Assembly (NCBI GenBank): GCA_046153015.1
Contig: JBJXGF010000100.1
Span: 1 to 22,536, forward strand
Length of the DNA stretch: 22,536 nucleotides
Direction of reading: 5' to 3'
Origin: JBJXGF01 sp046153015
GTDB lineage: Bacteria > Actinomycetota > Acidimicrobiia > Acidimicrobiales > CAIXPF01
The translations under genes were made by a program, and so were the position numbers. The notes under the pieces are model-generated. The model searched no databases, was not told the DNA's origin, and saw only the letters and a list, made by a program, of their open reading frames with translations. This document shows positions 6,505 through 13,999 of the stretch, piece by piece. Position 1 is the first letter of the stretch; every line of letters starts with the position of its first letter.

Positions 6505-7674
6505 CTACCGGCGGCCGTAGCGGCGGAACACGTAGAGGAGGCCGCCTATGGCGGCGACGATGATCCCGATCCCGACGAAGCCCCACACGCTCGAGGTCTT
6601 GACCGCGTAGCGCACGTCGAGGTTCTTCGTCTGCCCGGCGGCGGTGGCGGTGAGCGTCAACGCGTAGTCGCCGGCCACCGCGTTGCCCTGCGGGCGCACC
6701 TTCGCCACCACGTCGACGGTCTCGTTCGGCCCGATCTGGGCGATCGTGCTCGGCTCGAAGGTGACCGTCCACTTGTTGGGCGGCGTGGAGTTCAGCTTCA
6801 CCGCGGTGAGCGGCGCATTGCCCTGGTTGGTGACCTTGAGGTTGACCGAGGAGGTGTTCCCGGCGTTGCCCGACGCGTTGAGCCGCTCGTTGGCGGTGGC
6901 GAAGGCCAGCGTCGCCTTGCCGATCACGGTGGCCTTGAGCGGCACCTCGATGGGCCGGTTGTCGTCGGACAGGGCGGTGAGCTTCACGTCGTACTCGCCC
7001 TCGCTCACGTCGTCGGGCGGATCGGCCTCCACCGTCACCGCCATCTTCTGGCCGTTGGCCGGCACCTTCACCGTCGACGCCTTCTCCTCGGCGGCCGGCT
7101 TGGCGCTGGTCTGCCAGCCGTCGGGCCCCTGCGCGGCCAGCGCGAAGCTCGTCTCACGGGTGGTGTTGTTCACGATCTGCACGTTGAAGCGGAACGTCTG
7201 GTCCGACGCGGCCACGAGCTTGGTGAAATCGGCGGTGTGCTCGTAGGGCTTCACCGCGTTGTCGGACACGTTGAGCACCATCTCGAGGTTGCTGCGCCCG
7301 CTCGGCGCCAGCGCCTCGAACTGCAGCCGGTTCTCCCCGGGCGTGGCGTCGGCGGGGATCTTCACCTCGAGCTCGACCACGAAGGGCCGCTCGGTGTCGG
7401 TGAGGGTGACCTCACCGATCTCGAGGCCGCCGCCGCGCAGGGTGGCCGCCCACTTGTCGGGCACCGACACCACCCGGATGGCGACGCGCTCGCGCACGCC
7501 GGAGCTGACGTTGAGCTCGAACTTCTGCGTGTCGCCGGGGCGGACCTTGACCGTGGGGAACTTCGTCCCGAGCTCGACCGCGCCCGCCGGCGGGGCGGGC
7601 ACGAGGTTCAAGAACGCGGCGATGAGGAAACAGACGACCAGAGGCCGCGCCGTTCGCCGGATCGTGATGAACAT
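6505..7674 (-). CDS. secreted, C-terminally membrane-anchored NEW3/Ig-like domain protein
   Basis: The 389-residue protein starts MFITIRRTARPLVVCFLIAA, a Sec-type signal peptide with likely cleavage after AGA near residue 32. Three Ig-like/NEW3-type beta-sandwich modules follow at about 35-137, 145-252 and 255-358. Each carries the 'PGDTxKFELNV...VP.KW' or 'VTNQGNAPLTAVKL...P.KWTV.FEPSTIAQIGPNETVDV' pattern of the alpha-galactosidase NEW3 family (COG1470-like). A single transmembrane helix (about 363-383) and a basic tail FRRYGRR end the chain, so the bulk is outside and the C-terminus inside. ATG 7674 is chosen over an upstream start at 7749 because it gives a clean signal peptide and has GGAGGG 10 nt before it. 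The ATPase gene follows after 7 nt, making this the extracellular partner of the ABC-2 exporter. Confidence 0.85.
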   Translation of the reverse strand: MFITIRRTARPLVVCFLIAAFLNLVPAPPAGAVELGTKFPTVKVRPGDTQKFELNVSSGVRERVAIRVVSVPDKWAATLRGGGLEIGEVTLTDTERPFVVELEVKIPADATPGENRLQFEALAPSGRSNLEMVLNVSDNAVKPYEHTADFTKLVAASDQTFRFNVQIVNNTTRETSFALAAQGPDGWQTSAKPAAEEKASTVKVPANGQKMAVTVEADPPDDVSEGEYDVKLTALSDDNRPIEVPLKATVIGKATLAFATANERLNASGNAGNTSSVNLKVTNQGNAPLTAVKLNSTPPNKWTVTFEPSTIAQIGPNETVDVVAKVRPQGNAVAGDYALTLTATAAGQTKNLDVRYAVKTSSVWGFVGIGIIVAAIGGLLYVFRRYGRR

Positions 7675-7684
7675 GGGTTGCAGG

Positions 7685-7690
7685 CCCTCC
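7685..7690 (-). promoter_or_regulatory. Shine-Dalgarno sequence deciding the NEW3 protein start
   Basis: GGAGGG on the minus strand lies 10 nt before the ATG at 7674 and supports that start rather than the in-frame codon at 7749. Confidence 0.6.
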
Positions 7691-7715
7691 TGCGACGGAC
7701 ATCGAGCAACCGAGG

Positions 7716-7721
7716 AAGATA
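7716..7721 (-). promoter_or_regulatory. candidate -10 box for the NEW3-ABC operon
   Basis: TATCTT on the minus strand lies 41 nt before the ATG, inside the 102-bp gap after the acyl-CoA synthetase stop. Transcription from it would give a short 5' leader that carries the GGAGGG ribosome-binding site. No convincing -35 element is seen. Confidence 0.4.
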
Positions 7722-7776
7722 GCGACGCGCGGGCCGCGATGGGTGTCACCCGGCGCCAGTTGCCCGCGCTTTCGCG

Positions 7777-9294
7777 CTAGTTGATCGCAGCTTCACGCCC
7801 GGCCCAGTGCTTGGCCCGCAGCTCCCGCTTGAGCACCTTGCCCGGCCCGGACACCGGCAGCGGCTCCCGGCGCAGCTCCACGCTCTTCGGGACCTTGTAG
7901 CCGGCGATGCGCTCTCGGCAGAAGGCGAGGATGGCCTCCACGTCGACCTCCTCGGGCGGGCCCCACGGCACGATCACCGCGTGCACGGCCTCCCCCCAGC
8001 GCTCGTCGGGCACGCCGAACACGGTGGCCTCCTTGACCGCGGGGTGCTGGAACAGGACCTCCTCGACCTCGGTCGAGTACACGTTCTCGCCCCCCGACAC
8101 GATCATGTCCTTCGCCCGGTCCACGAGGAAGAGCCGGCCGTGGGCGTCGAGCCGGCCGAGGTCGCCGGTGCGGTACCAGCCGTCCTGGAGCACCGCCGCG
8201 GTCTGCTCGGGCTTGGCCCAGTAGCCGGCCATGATGTTCGCGCCGCGGGCGCACACCTCGCCGACCTCGCCGTCGGCCAGCGGGACGAGGCGGTCGGGCG
8301 GGCAGATCCGCACCTCGACCCCCACCGCCGGCTGCCCGCAGGACCGGATGAGCGGGTCGTCGAGGATCGCCTCCTCCCGCCGGCCGACCGTGACGATCGG
8401 CGCCGTCTCGGTCGCGCCGTAGAGGTGCACCAGCTCGGCGGCCGGGAACGCCTGGTGGGCGCGGCGCAGCACCTCGCTCGCCACCGGCGAGCCGCCGTGG
8501 GCGAGCTGGCGCAGCGTTCCCACCGAGCGCGGCCGGGCGAGCTGCTCCTCGGCCAGCGCCGCCACCATCGTGGGCACGCCCAGCGTGGCGGTCACGCCGT
8601 GGGCCTCCACCAGGTCGAGCGCGGCGGCCGGGTCGAAGGCCGGCAGCGTCACCTGCACCCCGCCCAGCCACACCATCCCCAGCACGGCGACGGTGCCGGC
8701 GGCGTGGAACATCGGCGCCTGGATCAGGTACACGTCGGCCTCGGTGAGCCCGCAGCCGATGATCCCGTGCACGGCGTTGGCGAGGAGGTTGGCGTGGGTG
8801 AGCATCACGCCCTTCGACGCGCCGGTGGTGCCGCCCGTATAGAACAACCCGGCGAGGCTGGAGGGCTCGACGCCACGACCGAGCTCGGCCGCCTCGGCGG
8901 CGGCGGTCAGGGCGTCGTAGGCGTCGGGCAGCTCGACCACCCGCTCCACGGCCGCGGCGAGCCGGCCCGGGGGCCGGTCGGTGAGCAGCACCCGCGCCCC
9001 CGAATCGACCAGCGCATACTCGAGCTCGGGCTCGGCGTGGCGGGTGTTGAGCGGCACGATCACGAGCCCCGCGGCGGGCAGCGCGAGGTACGCCTCGAGG
9101 TAGCGGTGGCCGTTGGCGGCCAGGATCGCCACCCGATCGCCGGGCGAGAGGCCCAGGCCGTACAGGGCGCCGGCCAGGCGCCGGCAGCGGCGGTCCAGCT
9201 CGGCGTAGTCGTAGCGCAGGGCGCCGTCGATCACCGCGGTGCGGTCGGCGGCGACGCGCAGCGCCCGGGAGAGCGGGTCGAGGAAGGTGGCCAC
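7777..9294 (-). CDS. acyl-CoA synthetase (AMP-dependent ligase, long/medium-chain fatty-acid type)
   Basis: This is a 505-residue member of the ANL adenylating superfamily. It activates a carboxylic acid as acyl-AMP and transfers it to CoA. Motifs: the ATP loop YTGGTTGASKG (152-162), LYGATETAP (291-299), GWYRTGDLG with D378, the hinge DRAKDMIVSGGENVYSTEVE (392-411), and the C-terminal catalytic lysine in GPGKVLKREL (K486). The sequence is complete. The acyl chain is not determinable, but the pattern is that of FadD-like fatty-acyl-CoA ligases. The GTG at 9294 is taken as the start because residues ATFLDPLSRALRVAADRTAV match the family N-terminus; there is no Shine-Dalgarno sequence. The gene diverges from the 73-residue ORF and ends 102 bp before the NEW3-ABC operon on the same strand. 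Confidence 0.92.
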   Translation of the reverse strand: MATFLDPLSRALRVAADRTAVIDGALRYDYAELDRRCRRLAGALYGLGLSPGDRVAILAANGHRYLEAYLALPAAGLVIVPLNTRHAEPELEYALVDSGARVLLTDRPPGRLAAAVERVVELPDAYDALTAAAEAAELGRGVEPSSLAGLFYTGGTTGASKGVMLTHANLLANAVHGIIGCGLTEADVYLIQAPMFHAAGTVAVLGMVWLGGVQVTLPAFDPAAALDLVEAHGVTATLGVPTMVAALAEEQLARPRSVGTLRQLAHGGSPVASEVLRRAHQAFPAAELVHLYGATETAPIVTVGRREEAILDDPLIRSCGQPAVGVEVRICPPDRLVPLADGEVGEVCARGANIMAGYWAKPEQTAAVLQDGWYRTGDLGRLDAHGRLFLVDRAKDMIVSGGENVYSTEVEEVLFQHPAVKEATVFGVPDERWGEAVHAVIVPWGPPEEVDVEAILAFCRERIAGYKVPKSVELRREPLPVSGPGKVLKRELRAKHWAGREAAIN

Positions 9295-9392
9295 GCGCCC
9301 ATCATGGCGCGGCGCTCGGGGGGAGCGGCGCACGCCCCCGGGCTGTCCCGATCGCCGACCTTCGACCCTGGCCGCCCCGGCCGATCGGCCTC

Positions 9393-9398
9393 TAGCGT
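9393..9398 (+). promoter_or_regulatory. putative -10 box for the 73-residue ORF (leaderless)
   Basis: TAGCGT, then GGCCGCC, then ATG at 9406. The box and the 7-nt spacer are nearly identical to those before the downstream lipoprotein gene. Confidence 0.5.
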
Positions 9399-9405
9399 GG
9401 CCGCC

Positions 9406-9627
9406 ATGGCGAACGTCGACAAGAGCACCGACCTCGAAGCCCAGCTCCACCGCCAGCTGCTCATCTGGACCAACATGTACGGCCCCGCCCGGGCCGCAGA
9501 GCTGGTCGGCGAGGCGCGGGTGCGGCTCGAGGCGGCGCCGGAGCGTCCGCTGCGCGAGGTGGTCGACGAGCTCGATCCCGAGGACGCCGAAGAGCTGGCG
9601 CACCTCGTCGTGATGCGCATCAACTGA
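9406..9627 (+). CDS. small acidic helical protein of unknown function (73 residues)
   Basis: ATG 9406 opens a 73-residue frame beginning MANVDKSTDLEAQLHRQLLI and ending HLVVMRIN. It looks helical throughout, acidic in its second half (ELDPEDAEELAH), without Cys, membrane segment or known motif. Third-position GC is high and a TAGCGT box ends exactly 7 nt before the ATG, the same arrangement as the next gene, so I believe it is expressed as a leaderless message. It lies between the divergent acyl-CoA synthetase and the lipoprotein gene 50 bp downstream, which has its own box. No function can be proposed from sequence. A small regulator or a complex subunit are possibilities only. Confidence 0.75.
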   Translation: MANVDKSTDLEAQLHRQLLIWTNMYGPARAAELVGEARVRLEAAPERPLREVVDELDPEDAEELAHLVVMRIN

Positions 9628-9664
9628 CGCCGACGGGGTCCCCCCGTAGGCGCCGGGCGCTCGG

Positions 9665-9670
9665 TAGGGT
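9665..9670 (+). promoter_or_regulatory. putative -10 box for the lipoprotein gene (leaderless)
   Basis: TAGGGT, then GGCCGCC, then ATG at 9678. No Shine-Dalgarno sequence is visible. Confidence 0.5.
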
Positions 9671-9677
9671 GGCCGCC

Positions 9678-10841
9678 ATGCGTACGGTCCGCAAGGCGTT
9701 CGCCTGCGCCCTGGCGCCGGCCGCCTTGGCGCTGGCCGCCGCGGCCTGCGGCGGCGGGGGCGGGGGCGACGAGGCGGCGGCCACCACGCCCGCTCCCACC
9801 ACGACCACCCCCGACGACCTGGCGAAGGTCACCCTGCGCCTGCCGGGGCCGATCTCGGCCCGTTTCGCCGGTTACCTGGCCGCGCAGCGCCGCGGCCTGT
9901 ACCGGGAGGCCGGGCTCGACGTGGAGCTCGTGCCCGGCGAGGACCGCACCGACCCCACCGCCGCCGCGGCCGCCGCGGTGGCCGGCGGCGAGGCCGACTT
10001 CGCCGTCGACGCCGCCGCCTCGGCGCTGGCCGCCCGGGAGCGCACCGGCGCCGACCTCGTGGCCGTCGCGCAGGTCTTCGAGCGCTCCGGCGGCGTGCAC
10101 GTGAGCCTCGCCTCGGCGCGGATGCGCAGCGCCGCCGACCTGCGGGGCAAACGGGTCGGCGCCGTCCCCGGCGCCGACGTGGAGCTGCGCGCCGGGCTGC
10201 GCAAGGCCGGCCTCGACCCGGCGAAAGACGTGACGCTCGTGCCCCAGAAGGACCTCGCCGCGCTCCTGCGGGGTGAGCTCGACGCCGTGCAGGCCGAACG
10301 CCACGACGGCCTGGGCCGCCTCCTCGCCACGGTGAACACGCAGACGAAGAAGCAGGTGCAGCTCGCCGAGCTCGGCGTGCTGAGCTGGCAGGAGCAGGGG
10401 GTCGGCGTGCTGGGCGACGGGATCTGGACCGACGGCCGCCGCCTGCGCGACGACGCCAAGCGGCGCGACGTCGCGGTGCGCCTCGTGGCGGCCTCGCTGG
10501 AGGGCTGGGCCGTGTGCCGCGACGAGCCGGACGCCTGCGTCGAGGCGGCGCTCGAGGACGGCGTCGACCTCGGCGCGTCGCTACAGGCGTGGCAGCTCAA
10601 CGAGGTCAACGCGCTGATCTGGCCGGCGGGCGCCGCCGCCGGCGCCGTCGACCAGCAGGCCTTCGACCGCACGGTGGAGCAGGCGGTGGCGGCGGGGGTG
10701 CTGAAGACCCGCCCGCCGGCCGGCGTGGTGGCCGCCGACGTGGCGAAGGCGGCGCAGGAGCGGCTCGCCCCCCGCGGGGTGGACCTCGCCGGCGCCCGGT
10801 TCGCCCCTCAGCCGGTGGTGGTGAACCCGGGCGGCCAGTAG
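9678..10841 (+). CDS. NMT1/THI5-type ABC substrate-binding lipoprotein
   Basis: The 387-residue protein has a lipoprotein signal peptide: basic MRTVRK, a hydrophobic Ala/Leu stretch and lipobox LAAAAC with the lipidated Cys at residue 24, then a Gly-rich and Thr/Pro-rich linker. The mature part has the SsuA/NMT1 periplasmic-binding pattern: a first strand followed by GYLAAQRRGLYREAGLDVEL, then AVAGGEADFAVDAA and the hinge segment SAADLRGKRVGAVPGAD. Relatives bind pyrimidine precursors, sulfonates, nitrate, taurine or similar small molecules for import. No permease or ATPase lies next to it, so its transporter partner is elsewhere or it acts as a sensor. A GTG three codons upstream (9669) is in frame, but the ATG is better placed behind the TAGGGT box. 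Its 3' end overlaps the convergent flavoprotein gene by 34 bp. Confidence 0.85.
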   Translation: MRTVRKAFACALAPAALALAAAACGGGGGGDEAAATTPAPTTTTPDDLAKVTLRLPGPISARFAGYLAAQRRGLYREAGLDVELVPGEDRTDPTAAAAAAVAGGEADFAVDAAASALAARERTGADLVAVAQVFERSGGVHVSLASARMRSAADLRGKRVGAVPGADVELRAGLRKAGLDPAKDVTLVPQKDLAALLRGELDAVQAERHDGLGRLLATVNTQTKKQVQLAELGVLSWQEQGVGVLGDGIWTDGRRLRDDAKRRDVAVRLVAASLEGWAVCRDEPDACVEAALEDGVDLGASLQAWQLNEVNALIWPAGAAAGAVDQQAFDRTVEQAVAAGVLKTRPPAGVVAADVAKAAQERLAPRGVDLAGARFAPQPVVVNPGGQ

Positions 10842-12055
10842 GCGCCGTCGGCGTGCAGCACGCCCCGCCGCCAGCGGCCGGGCGTGAGCAGCAGCGCCCG
10901 GGGATAGTCCTCGAAGAGCCAGCGGGCGAAGTTGCGCCGCGTCCAGTCACTCGCCCCCGCCGCCCGCACCGCGGCGCGAACGCCGAGCGGGCTGCGCAGC
11001 GGCGCAGTCAGCGCGGCGGAGAGCCGGTGGTCGGCGGCCAGCTCCGCCAGCGCGCGCCGGCGATAGCGGGCGGCCACGTCGCCGCCGGCGGCGATGGCCT
11101 CGGCCGCCAGCACCCCGGTGGCCAGGGCCTGGGCGATGCCCTCACCGGTCATCGGGTCCGGCGCCCGGGCGGCGTCGCCCACGAACAGCGTTCGCCCCAG
11201 GCTGAGCGCATCGCCCGCCACCCGGGCCGGGATGGGCCAGGCGCGGTGGGGGCCCTCGGCCTCGGCCCCGGGGCCGAGCGCGGCGCGGATGTGGGGCCGC
11301 TCGAGGAGGCTGCGCCACAGCCCGGCCATGTCCTGCACCGGGCGCTCGCCTCGTCGACGCCGCCCGCCCCGAGGGCGCTGCACCCCGAAGCCGACGTTGG
11401 CGCTGCCGTCGCCGAGGGGGAACGCCCAGGCGTAGCCGGGCACCAGATCGGCCTCGAACCACACGAGCTGGCGGCGGGCCGCGGCGCCGGTCACGCCGGA
11501 GAAGTACTGGCGGAACGCGTGCCAGTCGCCCCGGTAGGCGCCCGGCCCGGTGAGCAGCCGGCGCACCGGCGACCACATCCCGTCGGCCGCCACCACCCAC
11601 CGGGCGGCCAGCTCGCCCCGCCCGGCCAGCTCGGCGGTCGCCTCGCCGGGGCCCTGGCGCAGCCCCACGCAGGCGGCGCGCTCCCACACCTCGGCCCCCG
11701 CGGCGCGGGCCCGGTCCACCAGGCGAGCGTCGAGCTCGGCCCGGCGGCACACCGCCGAGAACTGCCCTCGGCCGCGGGGCAGGGGAAAGCGGGCGATGCG
11801 CCCCGACGGCGAGCGGATCTCGACCTCGTCGATCGCCCGCCACGACGGCGCGTCGGGCGTCACGCCGAGGTGGTCGAGCAGGCGCAGCGCGGCGGCGGTC
11901 AGACCGTCCCCGCAGCACTTGTCGCGGGGGAACGCCGCCCGGTCGACGAGCACGGTCTCGAGCCCGGCGCCGGCCGCGGTGATGGCCGCGGCGGCGCCCG
12001 CCGGGCCTGCGCCCACCACCAGCACGTCGACCGCGGGCGCCGTCGCGGGGCTCAG
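10808..12055 (-). CDS. geranylgeranyl reductase family FAD-dependent oxidoreductase
   Basis: This flavoprotein of about 415 residues carries the FAD-binding GAGPAG (15-20), the family-specific RDKCCGDGL (44-52, usually PRxKxCGxGl), ADGMWSPVRR (157-166) and the second FAD motif GDAARAPDPMTGEGIAQA (293-310). Such enzymes saturate double bonds of polyprenyl chains; actinobacterial relatives such as MenJ reduce one isoprene unit of menaquinone. The exact substrate is not readable. An Arg-rich loop (GGRRRRGER, about 230-238) sits before the C-terminal part. The best start is a CTG at 12055 that overlaps the VanW gene's TGA as CTGA. GTG 12025 would begin directly at the Rossmann strand (VLVVGAGPAG) and is the conservative alternative. 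The last 34 bp run antisense through the end of the lipoprotein gene. Confidence 0.88.
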   Translation of the reverse strand: MSPATAPAVDVLVVGAGPAGAAAAITAAGAGLETVLVDRAAFPRDKCCGDGLTAAALRLLDHLGVTPDAPSWRAIDEVEIRSPSGRIARFPLPRGRGQFSAVCRRAELDARLVDRARAAGAEVWERAACVGLRQGPGEATAELAGRGELAARWVVAADGMWSPVRRLLTGPGAYRGDWHAFRQYFSGVTGAAARRQLVWFEADLVPGYAWAFPLGDGSANVGFGVQRPRGGRRRRGERPVQDMAGLWRSLLERPHIRAALGPGAEAEGPHRAWPIPARVAGDALSLGRTLFVGDAARAPDPMTGEGIAQALATGVLAAEAIAAGGDVAARYRRRALAELAADHRLSAALTAPLRSPLGVRAAVRAAGASDWTRRNFARWLFEDYPRALLLTPGRWRRGVLHADGAYWPPGFTTTG

Positions 12056-13878
12056 CCGGCGCCTCCGCCCTCGGGCGGCTTGGCCGCTCCGGGCGCGGAA
12101 GGCGCGGGGGCCTCGCCCCCGGGCGCGGAGGGGCCGGGCGCCGCGGTGGTGGTGGTTGCGGGCGGCGCCGTGGTCGTGGTCAGGCCCTTCTGCTCGGCCG
12201 CGTCGGTCAACCCGCCTGAGCAGCGCGCCCCCTCCTGGGGCCGGTACGTGGCGTGGATCGAGTCGAGCTTCGACTCGCCGGTCTTCACGATGGTGCGCTT
12301 GCGCTGGGTCTCGACCCGCGTGCACACGCCCTCGGCCCGTTTGACCTGGTTCACCTGCTCCACGTCGACCCACTTGGTGGAGTACAGCGCCACGGTGATC
12401 GTGCTGGCCGTGTACGTCGGCCAGATCATCACCCCGTACGGCGAGCTGTTCCGCAGCTCGAGGTCGGGCCCCGGCCAGGACAGCGTGGCCTCCCGCCCGT
12501 AGGGGTATCGGCTGATGTAGATCGTGTGGCTCTGGTACGTCACGAGGTCGAGCCCGCCGAGGAAGGCGGCGTTGAACAGCGTGGTGGCGAACTGCGACAC
12601 GCCGCCGCCGATGTCCTCGTTGAACACCCCGTCGTAGATCACCGGCGCCGGCACGAACCCCTTGTCCTGCGTGCGCCGCCCCACGGTCTTGTTGACCGAG
12701 AACGTGGCGCCCGGCTCGATCACCGTGCCCCGCACGAGGTCGGCGATGCGGTGGATGTTCGTGACCCGCGGCTCGCCGGGGTTGTGCCGGGTGGTGAACT
12801 CGGCCACCCGCTGCGTGACCCCGAGCTGGTTGAGGTGCTCGGCGGTCCGCGCCGGGGGGGTGTGCACGAACGACACCGCCGCCTTGGCCCGGCCTGCGGC
12901 CAATGCGGCGGTGACCGCCGCCGCCGCGTCGGGCGCGCAGCACGACAACCCGTCCCGGCCCGGCGTCACGGCCGGCTTGCCCTCGCCGTCCAGGGAGAGC
13001 TTGGCGTTCACCGGCGCCCGCTCGGCGTCGGCGAACAGCTCGGCCAGCACCTTGCCGAGGCGCTCCTCGTCGAGGCGCAGCTCCAGCGCCTCGGCGCCCG
13101 GGGCGGCCGCGGCCAGGCGGCGGAGCTCCTCGCCCTCGAGCTTGCGGACCACGCCCTCGGCGTCGATCTCGAAGGGCTCGGCGGTGGCCTCGGTCACCCG
13201 GCGCGCGAGCGCGGCGGCGTCGGCCTCGCCGAAGCGGGGCGGGATCGGCGCCGAGTCGACGCGCAGTTCGATCGGCTCGTCGCCGAAGCGGACCAGGCGC
13301 TCGATGCCCGACAGCGCCGCCCGGAGCTGCTCGCCGTCGAGCCCCTCGCCGGGCGCCCCCGGGGTGATGGCGAGCTTGCCGTCGGAGTAGGCGATCGAGG
13401 GCTCGACCGGAGGCGTGCGCACCACCTCGGGCCGCCCGTCGAGCGAGGTCTGCACCGTCGCCGGGTCGAGCGCGAGGTGCACGGGCAGCTCCCGCGAGTC
13501 GAGCAGCGACACGAACCAGGCGAAGGGGCGCAGCACCCCGGCGCCGGGCTGGCCGGCCTGGCGCGCCGCGGCGCGGGTGGCCTCCCGGTCGACGGTGAGG
13601 CCCACGGCGCCGGCGTTGGACTCGACGGTGGAGAACGGCGTGACGATGCGCACCGGGGTCTGGCCGAACTGCTGCGCCAGCTCCTCGACCACCTCGCCCA
13701 GCCGCCCGGCGCGCACACCGCCGACGTCGCGCCCGGCGACGCTGACGTTGGGCATGACGCGGCCGCTCTTGCCTCCGGTGCCGATCGCCCAGGCGGCGAC
13801 GACCGCTAGAAGCGAGACGAGGGTGACGCCGCCGGCGATCAGCGCGGGCACGCGCAGCCGGCTCACGCTCGAAAGCAT
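12052..13878 (-). CDS. VanW family protein with peptidoglycan-binding-like repeats
   Basis: This is an envelope protein of about 608 residues. A short cytoplasmic N-terminus (MLSSVSRLRV) precedes one transmembrane signal anchor (about 11-32). Two PG_binding_4-like modules follow (roughly 45-170 and 210-335, with a CC pair near 312), then the VanW domain (about 360-500) containing EPGATFSVNKTVGRR, VFNEDIGGGVSQFATTLFNA and YPYGREATLSWPGPDL. The end is a low-complexity Thr/Pro/Ala/Gly tail. VanW proteins occur in some vancomycin-resistance clusters and widely in Gram-positive envelopes; their biochemical role is not established. ATG 13878 is selected because earlier in-frame codons would run antisense into the SDR gene. 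It is coupled by CTGA to the flavoprotein gene downstream. Residence on the outer face of the membrane bound to peptidoglycan is inferred. Confidence 0.9.
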   Translation of the reverse strand: MLSSVSRLRVPALIAGGVTLVSLLAVVAAWAIGTGGKSGRVMPNVSVAGRDVGGVRAGRLGEVVEELAQQFGQTPVRIVTPFSTVESNAGAVGLTVDREATRAAARQAGQPGAGVLRPFAWFVSLLDSRELPVHLALDPATVQTSLDGRPEVVRTPPVEPSIAYSDGKLAITPGAPGEGLDGEQLRAALSGIERLVRFGDEPIELRVDSAPIPPRFGEADAAALARRVTEATAEPFEIDAEGVVRKLEGEELRRLAAAAPGAEALELRLDEERLGKVLAELFADAERAPVNAKLSLDGEGKPAVTPGRDGLSCCAPDAAAAVTAALAAGRAKAAVSFVHTPPARTAEHLNQLGVTQRVAEFTTRHNPGEPRVTNIHRIADLVRGTVIEPGATFSVNKTVGRRTQDKGFVPAPVIYDGVFNEDIGGGVSQFATTLFNAAFLGGLDLVTYQSHTIYISRYPYGREATLSWPGPDLELRNSSPYGVMIWPTYTASTITVALYSTKWVDVEQVNQVKRAEGVCTRVETQRKRTIVKTGESKLDSIHATYRPQEGARCSGGLTDAAEQKGLTTTTAPPATTTTAAPGPSAPGGEAPAPSAPGAAKPPEGGGAG

Positions 13879-13946
13879 CGCGCGTGGCTTGTCGCTGCGG
13901 TAGTCGGCCCCGCTCGCACCCGCCGCCAGATGCTGCAGAGCCGGGC

Positions 13947-13968
13947 GCCGGCGGCTAGAAAAGCCGGC
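13947..13968. repeat. GCCGGC inverted repeat in the VanW/SDR divergent spacer
   Basis: Two GCCGGC copies (13947-13952 and 13963-13968) flank a 10-nt spacer containing the AT-richer TAGAAAA. It lies between the divergent VanW and SDR genes and could be an operator or simply reflect GC-rich composition. Confidence 0.25.
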
Positions 13969-13999
13969 TGCGAGGAGCGTCGAGAAGCGAGGAATGACG

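Noticed and set aside
7675..7749. Longer N-terminus of the NEW3 protein
   Set aside because: It would place 25 residues before the signal peptide, and the GGAGGG site supports ATG 7674.
7807..9405. Plus-strand open frame antisense to the acyl-CoA synthetase
   Set aside because: Shadow of the synthetase. Only the last part, from ATG 9406, is supported as a separate gene.
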